DNA of 64,000 nucleotides from an uncultured Bacteroidales bacterium (GTDB lineage: Bacteria > Bacteroidota > Bacteroidia > Bacteroidales > Muribaculaceae): NCBI GenBank assembly GCA_902793405.1, contig CADBDH010000003.1, forward strand, positions 128,460 through 192,459, read 5' to 3'. The notes under the pieces were generated by a model. The model made no database searches. It had not been told where the DNA came from and saw only the letters and a program-made list of their open reading frames with translations. Positions 9,566-18,055 of this stretch are shown here, piece by piece; within the stretch, counting starts at the first letter, position 1, and each line of letters begins with the position of its first letter. A program made the position numbers and the translations under genes.

Positions 9566-10330
9566 TTATTTTTTATCGTTTAGTGTCTCATTTAAGACCA
9601 ATTTGGTCAAAAACCGAATTTGGTCTGCAAAGTAAATGCTTTTTTCTGGATATTTCAAATTTAATCGCTCAATAATTTCAAGAGCCTGTGAATATTTGTG
9701 TTGGGCGATATACATTTTGGCCAAACTCTCGCTGAGCATCGAGTCGTCGGTTTGGGTAGGCTTGTCGATAGTTTGATCGGCAATTTCGGCTTTTTCCTCT
9801 TCTCCGACGGGGGCGGTGATGGGCACTTGTGCCGCCTGTTCGCCCAGGTGCATCTGCTCGGCAATGAACTGGTTGATGAGGTCGTCCTGCTCGTCGCCGC
9901 CGTTGAGTTGCACGCCGCCTTCCTTCATCTCCTGGGCCGCAAGCACGTCGGCATAATCGGGCTGCGGGTTGAAGATAGCACGGTCGATGGCCTCGACTTC
10001 GCCGGGGCTAGTCTTGCCGTAGTTGTCCAGGAAGCGGTCGATGGTGGTGACGGTGTCGGGCGTCTCGGGCAGGGCATCGGGCGGGTAGAAACCTGACATC
10101 AGGCCGGAGTCCTCGCCCAGCATGAGCGCCAGCGCGCGGCGGTCGGGGAATGCGATGGACAGGCGGGCCAGCACATCCTCATTGCCCTTCACACCGTTGT
10201 GCTTGAGGAACACCAATAGCGGCAACACGCTGTAGGGCGTTGCCTGTTCGGCATCCTGCAGCCATTGCCTTGTCACCTCGCCGCCCTCGTTGGCCGCGAG
10301 TCGTTTGATGTCCTCAATCCAAGTTGTCAT
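9566..10330 (-). CDS. Conserved TPR-like cytoplasmic protein of the lptE-secG cluster
   Basis: A 254-residue soluble protein without signal peptide or membrane helix. The N-terminal third is helical (IKRLAANEGGEVTRQWLQDA). The middle is acidic and Gln/Glu-rich. Residues about 205-245 hold a tetratricopeptide-like helix pair: SLAKMYIAQHKYSQALEIIE followed by LNLKYPEKSIYFADQIRF. Proteins of this kind sit between lptE and secG throughout Bacteroidales, but I know of no assigned function. Six bases separate it from secG, so the two are probably translated from one mRNA. Its helical repeat suggests a protein-binding role in envelope biogenesis; that is inference from context. Confidence 0.7.
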   Translation of the reverse strand: MTTWIEDIKRLAANEGGEVTRQWLQDAEQATPYSVLPLLVFLKHNGVKGNEDVLARLSIAFPDRRALALMLGEDSGLMSGFYPPDALPETPDTVTTIDRFLDNYGKTSPGEVEAIDRAIFNPQPDYADVLAAQEMKEGGVQLNGGDEQDDLINQFIAEQMHLGEQAAQVPITAPVGEEEKAEIADQTIDKPTQTDDSMLSESLAKMYIAQHKYSQALEIIERLNLKYPEKSIYFADQIRFLTKLVLNETLNDKK

Positions 10331-10356
10331 GTAATCTAATGGTCCTTACTTGATGG

Positions 10357-10378
10357 GAGACGCAAAATTTTGCGTCTC
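10357..10378. repeat. Perfect 22-base palindrome (REP-like)
   Basis: Eleven bases, GAGACGCAAAA, are followed at once by their exact reverse complement. The palindrome lies between the lptE stop and the TPR gene start, inside what looks like one transcript. It resembles a REP-type dispersed palindrome and would form a hairpin in the mRNA; no T-run follows. Confidence 0.6.
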
Positions 10379-10409
10379 TACATGATTCCACTTCAAATAC
10401 TGTGCCAAT

Positions 10410-10925
10410 TTACCAGTCGCCCAGCGTCGCGTTGAAGATGAGGTCGCTCAGGTCCTTGCAGATCTGGTTGCACAACTCGTCCTGCACATCCACCAGCAGT
10501 TCGCTGCTGGAGAAGTCGCGGTAGGCGCTGAAGGAGAGGTCCTTGCTCAGGCTCTGGTTCTTGTTGTTGATATATTTGACCTTGACGGTGATGGTCAGGC
10601 GTGTCTGGCTGGCGTAAGCGTCCTCGCCCACGGCCTGCGGCGAAAGCTGGTAGTTGGTGATCTCGCCCTCCATGCGCAGGTCGGCATTGTTGCCGTCGAT
10701 GACGCGCAATCGCGTCTGTTGGGCAATCATGTCGGTCATGCGGTTCTCGAACATCGATTGCAGGGGCGGATATACCAGCGCGGCGCGGATGGGGAAGTCG
10801 CCAAACGAGATGGTCTTGTACACGTTATAGTCGATCGACGCGCCGTTGAGCGTGTATCGTGGGATGCACGCCTGCCAGGCTGTCGCGGCAATAGCCAGTG
10901 TCAGTATGATAAGGATGCGTTTCAC
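10410..10925 (-). CDS. lptE: LPS assembly lipoprotein LptE
   Basis: LptE plugs the outer-membrane LPS translocon LptD. The 171-residue protein begins with a lipoprotein signal ending in TAWQAC (Cys 20). It shows the Bacteroidetes LptE family pattern: IPRYTLNGASIDYNVYKTIS, then LVYPPLQSMFENRMTDMI, and the end strand DVQDELCNQICKDLSDLIFN. The start codon is GTG, and its GTG overlaps the TGA of the upstream sigma-54 activator (GTGA), a sign of translational coupling. It fits with the acyltransferase, waaA and other envelope genes in this half of the window. Confidence 0.87.
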   Translation of the reverse strand: MKRILIILTLAIAATAWQACIPRYTLNGASIDYNVYKTISFGDFPIRAALVYPPLQSMFENRMTDMIAQQTRLRVIDGNNADLRMEGEITNYQLSPQAVGEDAYASQTRLTITVKVKYINNKNQSLSKDLSFSAYRDFSSSELLVDVQDELCNQICKDLSDLIFNATLGDW

Positions 10926-12184
10926 TGCCGTTCCAGGTTGTATTGCTTGATTTTGCGGTACAGTGTGCGCTCCGAGATGTTCAACTCCTGGGCGGTGAGT
11001 TTGCGGCGGCCGTTGTTGCGGCGCAGGGCCGTCTCGATGGTCTCGCGCTCGGTCTCGTCGAGGGTTTTTACGGTCTCGCCCTCAACGTCCATGGCGGCGA
11101 CTTCGTCCACGCGGCCCAAGTCTTGAGGCTCGTGCTGCATGTTGCGGTAGGGCGACGCCATGTTCATGTCATTACCCGTGTTGCCCAGGTCAAGCAACGG
11201 GTTGGACTCGCGCTTGAGCTCATGGACTGACGACGACACATGAGAGGTGGGCCCGACACCGTCCATGCGCTTCTTCAAGGCCTCAATCTCGGCGCGCATC
11301 GACAGGATGAGGGTGAACAGCTGCTCACGCTCGGCGTTGTAGTCAAAGTTGGGCTGGGACTGCACCGTGAGTGCCGTGTCGCGGTTGGCGGGCATGTACT
11401 GGCTCAGGGTGGCAGCATCGACGGTGTTGCCGCTCTCGAACAGGGCCACCTGCTCGATGACACTCTTCAGCTGGCGCACGTTGCCGGGCCAGTGATAGGA
11501 CTTGAGCAGACGCTGGGCATCGTCGGTGAGGGTGACCTCGCTGGTCCGGTTGTCGCTGATGAAGTTGCGCAGGAACAGCCTGGACAGCAGCACGATGTCG
11601 TCGCCGCGCTCGCGCAGGGGCGGCACGTTGATCTGCACCGTCGAGAGGCGGTAGTACAGGTCCTCGCGGAACTTGCCGTCCTTGACGGCCTGCATCATGT
11701 CCTTGTTGGTGGCGGCCACGACGCGGATGTTAGTCTTGCGCACGGTGCTGTCGCCCACGCGCAGGTACTCACCGTTCTCGAGTACACGCAGCAGGCGTGC
11801 CTGGGTGCTCAAGGGCATCTCGGCCACCTCGTCGAGGAAGATGACGCCGCCGTCGGCCTCCTCAAAGTAGCCCTTGTGGTCGGCGATGGCACCGGTGAAC
11901 GAGCCCTTGACGTGTCCGAACAGTTCGCTGTCGATGGTGCCCTCGGGGATGGCGCCGCAGTTCACGGCGATGTATTTCTTGTGCTTGCGCGGGCTGCTCT
12001 CGTGGATAATCTTGGGGAAAGACTCCTTACCCGAGCCGCTCTCGCCGATGATGAGCACGCTCAGGTCGATGGGGGCCACGAGCATGGCGCGGCGAATGGC
12101 GGCAATCAGCGCGGGCGATTCGCCCACGATGCCGAAGCGCAGCTTCAATGCGCGGATGTCGTTATCGGTTATTTTTGTTGCCAT
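10922..12184 (-). CDS. Sigma-54-dependent transcriptional activator (AAA+, Fis-type HTH, no receiver domain)
   Basis: The AAA+ domain occupies about residues 15-250. It has Walker A IIGESGSGKESF, the sigma-54 contact loop GHVKGSFTGAIADHKGYFE, Walker B GGVIFLDEVAEM, arginine fingers in FREDLYYRLSTVQI, and PPLRERGDDI. A Fis-like helix-turn-helix closes the protein (LTAQELNISERTLYRKIKQY). There is no N-terminal receiver or sensor domain, so activity must be set by expression level or by a partner. This activator lies upstream of lptE throughout Bacteroidales. Its last bases overlap lptE, and its first 16 bases overlap the acyltransferase gene. In this protein the usual GAFTGA contact motif reads GSFTGA. 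Confidence 0.92.
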   Translation of the reverse strand: MATKITDNDIRALKLRFGIVGESPALIAAIRRAMLVAPIDLSVLIIGESGSGKESFPKIIHESSPRKHKKYIAVNCGAIPEGTIDSELFGHVKGSFTGAIADHKGYFEEADGGVIFLDEVAEMPLSTQARLLRVLENGEYLRVGDSTVRKTNIRVVAATNKDMMQAVKDGKFREDLYYRLSTVQINVPPLRERGDDIVLLSRLFLRNFISDNRTSEVTLTDDAQRLLKSYHWPGNVRQLKSVIEQVALFESGNTVDAATLSQYMPANRDTALTVQSQPNFDYNAEREQLFTLILSMRAEIEALKKRMDGVGPTSHVSSSVHELKRESNPLLDLGNTGNDMNMASPYRNMQHEPQDLGRVDEVAAMDVEGETVKTLDETERETIETALRRNNGRRKLTAQELNISERTLYRKIKQYNLERQ

Positions 12185-13077
12185 TTCTTCATTTTGTAAG
12201 TTTCGTTCTTCAGAAACACGCCCAGTTCCTCGGGCGTCTGGTATTGTGCGTACTCCTCGGGCATGATGGGATCATGCACGCTCACGCGGAAGTTGTAGCT
12301 CTTGCGGCGGAACATCTCGGAGGGCAGCCTCAGCGTCCTCAGTTTCCAGCTGATGGCGCCCAGCAAGAGCGAAATCCAACTGTTGTGGCCGTGGATGTAG
12401 ATGGGGATGACGGGCACCTTGAGCTTCTGGATCAGGCGCATGATCACGGGTTGCCACTCGCGGTCCTCGACACGCAGTTTCCAGTTCAACTTGCTCACGG
12501 CGCCGGCGGGGAAGAAGCCCATCGGGTGGCCTGCCTTGACGTGTTTCATCGTTTCGCTGATGCCCTGCATCGACACGGCGCGCTTGGCGGGGTCGTTGCT
12601 GGCAAGGGCATCGACGGTGATGAAGTTGGGCATCATGCCGCCGATTTTGCTAAGTATCATGTTGACCATGAACTTGTAGTCGGGCCTGTGGGTGCCGATG
12701 ATGTGAATCATCATCACGCCATCGACGGCGCCAAAGGGGTGGTTGGTCACCGTGATAAAGGGACCCTCGGGCAGATTGTCGAGCACCTCGCCGTTGTCGT
12801 AGGTGATGGTGGCGTTCAGGTCCTTGAGAACACCGGTGCAGAAGGGCACGCCTGGCGTGTGGCAGTTGTGGCCGTGGATCCAGTTGGCGTCATCCATATC
12901 GAGCAGGTGGAACAACCACTTGACCAGCTTGGGCTTGCCGTCAAAGAACGGTGCCATCTTCCTGATGTCATCATAATCCAGAATATCGGGCTTGATGGGC
13001 GTCGGCTGCTGGGTTTGTTCCTGTTGCTCTTGCGGTTTGTTTTGTTCTATCTTGTTTTCTTCCATTATTTCTCTCAT
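12169..13077 (-). CDS. Lysophospholipid acyltransferase family protein (PlsC-like)
   Basis: After a Gln/Glu-rich N-terminus of about 35 residues comes a PlsC-type fold. The catalytic motif is NHPFGAVDG (NHx4D), and the substrate-binding block is MGFFPAGAVSKLNWKLRVED. Further on are VIPIYIHGHNSW and a basic C-terminus. Such enzymes transfer acyl chains to lysophospholipids or related lipids at the inner membrane. In Bacteroidetes relatives also make amino-acid-containing lipids, so the acceptor is uncertain. Two starts are possible, the ATG at 13077 and one at 13065. A -7 box TACCTTTG lies at 13089-13096, 11 bases before the first ATG. The gene overlaps the sigma-54 activator by 16 bases and probably heads the operon down to secG. 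Confidence 0.8.
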   Translation of the reverse strand: MREIMEENKIEQNKPQEQQEQTQQPTPIKPDILDYDDIRKMAPFFDGKPKLVKWLFHLLDMDDANWIHGHNCHTPGVPFCTGVLKDLNATITYDNGEVLDNLPEGPFITVTNHPFGAVDGVMMIHIIGTHRPDYKFMVNMILSKIGGMMPNFITVDALASNDPAKRAVSMQGISETMKHVKAGHPMGFFPAGAVSKLNWKLRVEDREWQPVIMRLIQKLKVPVIPIYIHGHNSWISLLLGAISWKLRTLRLPSEMFRRKSYNFRVSVHDPIMPEEYAQYQTPEELGVFLKNETYKMKKWQQK

Positions 13078-13088
13078 TATTCGGGGTG

Positions 13089-13096
13089 CAAAGGTA
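13089..13096 (-). promoter_or_regulatory. -7 box of the acyltransferase/sigma-54 activator operon
   Basis: TACCTTTG on the minus strand, 11 bases before the ATG at 13077; matches TAnnTTTG. Confidence 0.55.
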
Positions 13097-13221
13097 CAAT
13101 GATTTTTCGTGAACTGACATCAAAAAACGTTAAAATATGACATTTTGGCAGAAAAAGCACTCACCCCGCCCACTAAACCGTGTTTAGTCCCTAGTCCCTA
13201 GTGGGCATCCGCGTTCAAGCC

Positions 13222-13458
13222 CTCACGCTAAGCCGCTAAGCCGCTAAGTTTTTTAAGGTCTACGAATTATACGAATTAATCTAATTGGCATCCGCGTTCA
13301 TGCCCTCGCACTAAGCATTAATGAAACATCCGCTTTCCAGACGACGGAATGCGGATGCTCCCTAAACTCTAAACTCTAAACTGCTCGCGCAGCGAGCCTA
13401 AAAGCGGATGCTCTCTAAACTCTAAACCCTAAACTCTAAACTGCTCGCGCAGCGAGCC
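13222..13458. repeat. Dispersed intergenic element, copy A, with heptamer and palindrome sub-repeats
   Basis: Bases 13258-13379 are nearly the reverse complement of 17591-17712 (copy B). Shared words include TACGAATTA, AATTAATCTAATTGGCATCC, CTAAGCATTAATGAAACATC and GCGGATGCTC. The part from 13222 to 13300 also resembles copy C near 34.7 kb. Attached are CTAAACT heptamers (13362-13382 and 13413-13442) and two copies of the small palindrome GCTCGCGCAGCGAGC. No coding frame is visible. The element fills the gap between the acyltransferase promoter and the next gene. Confidence 0.75.
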
Positions 13459-13989
13459 TCACTTGTATGGATTCTGTTTGGCGAGGACGGTGTCGGGCTC
13501 GATTTTGGTGACGACGTGCTTGGTGCTGCCGCGCCACACGACGGTGCCCTTGTACTCGTTGTAGGTGAGGACGACGCGTTTGCCGTCACCGGCCCACTTC
13601 ATGGCATAGCGGGCGAGGCTGTCGCTGGGAATGGAGAACTTGAAGTCGCTGTGCATGGCGGCGATGGTGTCCTCGATGTAGCCCTCGCTGATCATTTCGC
13701 CCTCGATGGTCTTGAAGATGGTACCCTCGTTGCTCACCTTCATGATCCAGCCTTTCTCCTGGCTCACGCGATAGGGATGGAAATAGTATTGCCATACCCA
13801 CCATCCCAGGAACAGTGCCATGGCGACGATGATGAGCGTGAGCAACACCTTGATGGAGTAGCCGCGCCGCTCGATGGTCGCTTCTTTGATTTCGCGCTCC
13901 TCGCGTTCTTGGGCGGTCTCCTGGTGCACCTGCGGCTGCTCCTCGGGGACGTTCTCGTCGGTGAAATAGTCGTTGAAGTTGTCGTCCAT
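13459..13989 (-). CDS. Conserved single-TM membrane protein of unknown function
   Basis: A 176-residue protein with an acidic cytoplasmic N-terminus of about 45 residues, one membrane helix at about 47-67 (VLLTLIIVAMALFLGWWVWQ) and a periplasmic domain of about 105 residues. That domain contains GWIMKVSNEGTIFKTIEGEM and ends in IEPDTVLAKQNPYK. I recognise it only as a Bacteroidales conserved protein often found near YbhN-like genes; no enzyme motif is visible. A block of heptamer repeats fills the 57 bases between its ATG and the upstream YbhN-like gene and reaches to the start codon. Function unknown. Confidence 0.75.
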   Translation of the reverse strand: MDDNFNDYFTDENVPEEQPQVHQETAQEREEREIKEATIERRGYSIKVLLTLIIVAMALFLGWWVWQYYFHPYRVSQEKGWIMKVSNEGTIFKTIEGEMISEGYIEDTIAAMHSDFKFSIPSDSLARYAMKWAGDGKRVVLTYNEYKGTVVWRGSTKHVVTKIEPDTVLAKQNPYK

Positions 13990-14046
13990 AGTTGTTGGTT
14001 TTTAGTTTCTAGTCCCTAGTCCTTAGTCCCTAGTTTTTAGTTGTTG
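13990..14046. repeat. Heptamer-periodic repeat directly 5' of a start codon
   Basis: TAGTTTC, TAGTCCC, TAGTCCT and TAGTTTT words follow each other at seven-base spacing, from next to the ATG of the single-TM gene to the stop of the YbhN-like gene. Confidence 0.8.
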
Positions 14047-15099
14047 TTAGAGTTTGATTTCGTCGTTGGTGGTATCGACCTTGGTCTTGCCGCTCTCGAT
14101 GCGGTTGCGGTCGATGGCCATGCTGGCAAAGGCGTAGATGCCCAGCACGATGAGCAACACCGTCTGGAAGCCCCACACGAACATGGCGAAGGCCGATGCG
14201 CGCGGGTCGAAGTTGGAGGGCGAGAACACGCCCACGCCATAGAGCGACAGGGCAAAGATGATGGCGACGTGCCATGAGCCCAGGCCGCCGTTGGTGGGCA
14301 CACCCATGCCGATGCTGCTCAACACGAACATCACGAGCACGGCGAGCACGCTCAGCGGGCTGGTGAAGTTAAAGGCCTGGCAGGCAAGGTAGAGCTGCAG
14401 GAAGTAGCATCCCCAGATGAGGATGGTCAGCAGCAGGAACCACCACTTGCCGTCCATGCGGGTGATGGCGGCGAAGCCTTCCCACAGGTTGCGAGCCATG
14501 AGTTGGATTTTCTTGATGATTTTGTTCTCGGTCTTCATCACCAGCAGCCAGCCGATGGCGATGATGGCAACGGCGGTGCCGAACCAGATGCGGGCATCGC
14601 TGGCCACGTTGATGAAGTTCTCCTTCATTTGCGGATAGGTGTCAAAGAACTTGCCGAAGGCGCCCTGTGCCAGCAGGAAGGTGACGAACGTCAGCGCCAG
14701 CACGGTGACCGTGTCGGTCAGGCGGTCGGCGACCATCGAGCCCATGACCTGGGTGACCGAGGCCTTCTGGCGGTTGGCGATATAGCCGCAGCGCCACACC
14801 TCGCCCAGGCGGGGAAATATCAGGTTGACGAAATAGGTGCCGAAGATGCTGTTCAGCACGGCGCTGAACGACGGCTTCACGTCGATGGCCTTGAGCTGCA
14901 GGCGCCAGCGCAGCGCCCTGAAGACATGGCTCAGGATACTCACCACGGCCACTGGCACGAACCACCAGTAGTTAACGTCGCTCTTGAGCGTGTCCATCAT
15001 GCTGCCCATGTCCACGTTCTTGTACAGGAAGTACATCAGCCCCACACCGATGGCGAGGGGGATGCCATATTTCACGAAATAGGAAACGGCTTTTTTCAC
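14047..15099 (-). CDS. YbhN / LPG-synthase-TM family membrane protein (UPF0104)
   Basis: A 350-residue polytopic protein with about eight membrane helices. It matches the lysylphosphatidylglycerol-synthase transmembrane family. Family-typical features are the early VFRALRWRLQL, LNSIFGTYFVNLIFPRLGEV, SMVADRLTDTVTVLAL and the late glycine-rich IGMGVPTNGGLGSWH. The catalytic cytoplasmic domain of true MprF is absent, so it is a membrane-only member, probably involved in lipid or glycolipid handling; this is family inference. The single-TM protein gene lies downstream after heptamer repeats. It is divergent from rsmA, with 112 bases between the starts. Confidence 0.83.
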   Translation of the reverse strand: MKKAVSYFVKYGIPLAIGVGLMYFLYKNVDMGSMMDTLKSDVNYWWFVPVAVVSILSHVFRALRWRLQLKAIDVKPSFSAVLNSIFGTYFVNLIFPRLGEVWRCGYIANRQKASVTQVMGSMVADRLTDTVTVLALTFVTFLLAQGAFGKFFDTYPQMKENFINVASDARIWFGTAVAIIAIGWLLVMKTENKIIKKIQLMARNLWEGFAAITRMDGKWWFLLLTILIWGCYFLQLYLACQAFNFTSPLSVLAVLVMFVLSSIGMGVPTNGGLGSWHVAIIFALSLYGVGVFSPSNFDPRASAFAMFVWGFQTVLLIVLGIYAFASMAIDRNRIESGKTKVDTTNDEIKL

Positions 15100-15161
15100 G
15101 TTTTTTCTTGTCTAGTTGCGTTAAAAATTCTCCTCTGTGCAGCAAGTTGGCGAAAAATGGT

Positions 15162-15169
15162 TACCTTTG
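15162..15169 (+). promoter_or_regulatory. -7 box of rsmA
   Basis: TACCTTTG on the plus strand, 42 bases before the rsmA ATG. An in-frame ATG at 15137 lies upstream of it and so cannot be the start of this transcript. Confidence 0.6.
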
Positions 15170-15211
15170 CAGATTAAAGGAGCGTGCAAAGATAACAAGA
15201 AAAGACCAAAC

Positions 15212-16003
15212 ATGCGGAAAGTTAGAGCAAAAAAGTCACTGGGGCAGCATTTCTTGACCGATTTGTCGATTGCCGAGCGCATCGCCCACACGCTGGACGA
15301 CTTCAAGCATCTGCCGGTGCTCGAGGTGGGGCCGGGCATGGGTGTGCTCACCCAGTTCCTGCTCGACATGGGCCTTGACCTCACCGTGGTCGAACTCGAC
15401 AGCGAGAGCGTCGATTACCTCGAGGTGGCCTATCCGCAGCTGCATGGCCACATCATTGGCGAGGACTTCCTCAAGATGGACCTGCACAAGCTCTACGGTG
15501 ACGCCCCGTTCTGCGTCATCGGCAACTATCCCTACAACATCTCGACACAGATATTCTTCAAGGTCCTGGACTATCGCGACCAGGTGGCCTGCTGCAGCGG
15601 CATGTTGCAGCGCGAGGTGGCCCAACGCATCGCCGAGCCGCCGGGCAGCAAGGCCTATGGCATCCTGTCGGTGTTGCTGCAGGCCTGGTATGACATCGAG
15701 TACCTGTTCACTGTCGACGAGCACGTGTTCAATCCGCCCCCCAAGGTCAAGAGCGGCGTCCTGCGCCTCACGCGCAACAGCGTGACCGACCTGGGCGTCG
15801 ACGAGCGCATGTTCAAGCGTCTGGTCAAGCTGTCCTTCGGGCAGCGGCGCAAGATGCTGCGCAGTTCTCTCAAGTCGGTGTTTATGGCCAATCCCACGGT
15901 CCTCGAGCAAGATGTGTTCCGACTACGCCCCGAGCAGCTGGGCGTTGAAGATTTCATTGCCCTGACGCGGCTTGCCCTGGAGCAGCCGTCATCGGTTCCC
16001 TGA
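15212..16003 (+). CDS. rsmA: 16S rRNA (adenine1518-N6/adenine1519-N6)-dimethyltransferase
   Basis: RsmA (KsgA) dimethylates two adjacent adenines near the 3' end of 16S rRNA during late 30S assembly. Motifs are KKSLGQHFLTD at the N-terminus, the SAM-binding LEVGPGMGVLTQFLL, the acidic VVELDSE, and the catalytic GNYPYNISTQIFF (the NLPY-type motif written NYPY). FNPPPKVKSGVLRL and LSFGQRRKMLRSSL mark the C-terminal domain. Length of 263 residues is normal. The start is set by the KKSLGQHF motif and by a promoter -7 box at 15162-15169. With Der and Era in the same window it belongs to ribosome assembly. Confidence 0.96.
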   Translation: MRKVRAKKSLGQHFLTDLSIAERIAHTLDDFKHLPVLEVGPGMGVLTQFLLDMGLDLTVVELDSESVDYLEVAYPQLHGHIIGEDFLKMDLHKLYGDAPFCVIGNYPYNISTQIFFKVLDYRDQVACCSGMLQREVAQRIAEPPGSKAYGILSVLLQAWYDIEYLFTVDEHVFNPPPKVKSGVLRLTRNSVTDLGVDERMFKRLVKLSFGQRRKMLRSSLKSVFMANPTVLEQDVFRLRPEQLGVEDFIALTRLALEQPSSVP

Positions 16004-16117
16004 CGGCGTTTCCCGTCCCGCGAGTGTCGGGCGGTTTGTTCGTTCATCCGTTCGTCCCTCAGTCCGTACCGATTCAGTCACATTATTAATTACCCCCCCA
16101 AGACCCGTAGAACCGCA

Positions 16118-17512
16118 ATGAAAGAGTTTACCGAAGAATATATCCACCACCTTAATGACCTCATCGACCAGAAGGACGAGGAGCAGGTGCGCGAGCAAAT
16201 CAAGGATCTGCACCCTGCCGACATCGCCGAACTGGTGGGTGACCTGAATGACCAGGAGGCCCTGTTCGTGATGCTGATGCTCGACGACGAGACCGCTGCC
16301 GACGTGCTGGTTGAACTCGACGAGGACCAGCGCCATGACCTGATGGTACTGATGCCCAACGAGGAAATCGCCAAGCAGGTCGAGCAGATGGATGCCGACG
16401 ACGCTGTGGACGTGATCCAGGAACTCGACGAGGAAGACCGCGAGGACGTCATCAGCCATATCGACGACGTGGAGCAGGCGGGCGACATTGTCGACCTGTT
16501 GCAATATGACGAGGACACTGCCGGTGGTTACATGTCTACCGAGATGATTGTCGTCAACGAGAACATGTCGATGCCCGACTGTATCAAGGCCATGCGCCAG
16601 CAGGCCGAGGACGTCGACGAGATTTATGTCATATACGTCGTTGACGATGATAACCGCCTCAAGGGCATCTTCCCCCTGAAGACCACGATTACCAACCCCT
16701 CGGCCTCCAAGATCAAGCACGTCATGGAGCCTGACCCCATCAGCGTGCGCACCGATACCCATATCGAGGACGTCGCCCTCGACTTCGAGAAATATGACCT
16801 CGTGGCCATGCCTGTTGTCGATAGCATCGGCCGCCTGGTGGGTCGCATCACCGTCGACGACATCATCGACCGCGTGCGTGAGCAGGGCGAGGACAACTAC
16901 CAGATGGCCTCTGGTATCTGGGGCGACATCGAGACCGACGATAACGTCTTCCGTCAGGTGCGCGCCCGACTGCCGTGGCTGCTCATCGGCCTGGTGGGCG
17001 GTATCATCAACGCCCTGATTCTGGGCGGTGGCGAGGGCGATGCCGACCTGTTGCGCATCCTGCCCGGCCTGGCATTGTTCATCCCCCTCATTGGCGGCAC
17101 CGGCGGTAACGTGGGCACCCAGTCGAGCGCTATCGTCGTGCAGGGCCTTGCCAACGGCAGCCTGGACATCAAGCACGTGGGCAAGCACCTGTTCAAGGAG
17201 TTCTCCACAGCCCTCATCAACGCGCTGGTGATGGGACTGCTCATCTTCCTTTACGCCCACTTCTTCCCCGTTGATTCCAATCCCACCAAGTCGCACATCG
17301 CGGCTGCCGCAGTGACCACGTCACTCTTCCTGGTAGTCATGTTCGCCTCGTTGTTCGGCACCGTCGTGCCGCTGGTGCTCGAGCGCCTCAAGATAGACCC
17401 CGCCATTGCCACCGGCCCCTTCGTCACCGTGACCAACGATATTGTCGGCATCACCATCTACATGGCCATCAGCGGCTGGCTCGTCAACGTCTTCACCACC
17501 CTTATGGGGTAA
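16118..17512 (+). CDS. mgtE: Magnesium transporter MgtE
   Basis: MgtE is a dimeric, Mg2+-gated channel. The N-terminal helical domain (about 1-125) is rich in Asp/Glu (ELDEDQRHDLMVLMPNEEIA), followed by GGYMSTE and a pair of CBS domains (about 135-255) ending in VGRITVDDIIDRV. The membrane part has five helices with the selectivity motif IGGTGGNVGTQSSAIVVQGL. The C-terminus has DPAIATGPFVTVTNDIVG, which is highly typical. Length of 464 residues is normal. The 114 bases upstream hold degenerate eight-base words (TTCATCCG, TTCGTCCC), and no -7 box is obvious, so it may be cotranscribed with rsmA. Confidence 0.95.
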   Translation: MKEFTEEYIHHLNDLIDQKDEEQVREQIKDLHPADIAELVGDLNDQEALFVMLMLDDETAADVLVELDEDQRHDLMVLMPNEEIAKQVEQMDADDAVDVIQELDEEDREDVISHIDDVEQAGDIVDLLQYDEDTAGGYMSTEMIVVNENMSMPDCIKAMRQQAEDVDEIYVIYVVDDDNRLKGIFPLKTTITNPSASKIKHVMEPDPISVRTDTHIEDVALDFEKYDLVAMPVVDSIGRLVGRITVDDIIDRVREQGEDNYQMASGIWGDIETDDNVFRQVRARLPWLLIGLVGGIINALILGGGEGDADLLRILPGLALFIPLIGGTGGNVGTQSSAIVVQGLANGSLDIKHVGKHLFKEFSTALINALVMGLLIFLYAHFFPVDSNPTKSHIAAAAVTTSLFLVVMFASLFGTVVPLVLERLKIDPAIATGPFVTVTNDIVGITIYMAISGWLVNVFTTLMG

Positions 17513-17524
17513 ATGCTCGCTTTG

Positions 17525-17815
17525 CTCGCAGTTTAAAGTTTAAAGTTTAGAGTTTAGGGGAAGGCTCGCTGCGCGAGAGGTCTAGGGTCTAGAGTTTAGA
17601 GTTTAGGGGAGCATCCGCATTCTATCGTCCGGGATGCGGATGTTTCATTAATGCTTAGCGTGAGGCCATGAGCGCGGATGCCAATTAGATTAATTCGTTT
17701 AATTCGTAGACCCAAAAAAGCTCGCTTTGCTCGCAGTTTAGAGCTTAGTGCTTAGAGCTTAGGGAATGCTCGCGTTGCTCGCAGTTTAGAGCTTAGGGGG
17801 TGCGTTCTTTGGCTT
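17525..17815. repeat. Dispersed intergenic element, copy B, with heptamer repeats
   Basis: Bases 17591-17712 are nearly the reverse complement of copy A (13258-13379). AGTTTAG-type heptamers flank it at 17531-17563, 17580-17608 and 17735-17800. GCTCGCTTTGCTCGC and GCTCGCTGCGCGAG are versions of the small palindrome in copy A. No gene is seen between mgtE and the tRNA promoter (17513-18005). Confidence 0.75.
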
Positions 17816-17983
17816 TGTGCTAGGATGTTTAGTTTTTGATGTGAAGGAAAAGATGGGTAAGGGTATTGATTATCAATAAAATATAATTGAATTGTCCTTC
17901 TTGTCTTTTTTGTCTTCTCATAAAACGAATAGGCATCGAGGTGTGAAGTTTTCGGGGCGAGTGAGAAAATCGCAGCAAAATGA

Positions 17984-18013
17984 TTGCGGGTTTCTGTTTT
18001 TTTAGTAACTTTG
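17984..18013 (+). promoter_or_regulatory. Promoter of the CAT-anticodon tRNA
   Basis: The -7 box TAACTTTG lies at 18006-18013 and a TTGC at 17984-17987, 18 bases further upstream. The mature tRNA starts at 18056. Confidence 0.6.
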
Positions 18014-18055
18014 CAGTCGCTTTTGGCGCAAAAACACTGTCGCCAGTACAAAGCA

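Noticed and set aside
13362-13442. CTAAACC/CTAAACT repeats resembling plant-type telomere sequence (CCCTAAA)
   Set aside because: The words are degenerate, occur in short blocks inside a bacterial gene neighbourhood, and belong to the wider heptamer class in this window; not eukaryotic contamination.
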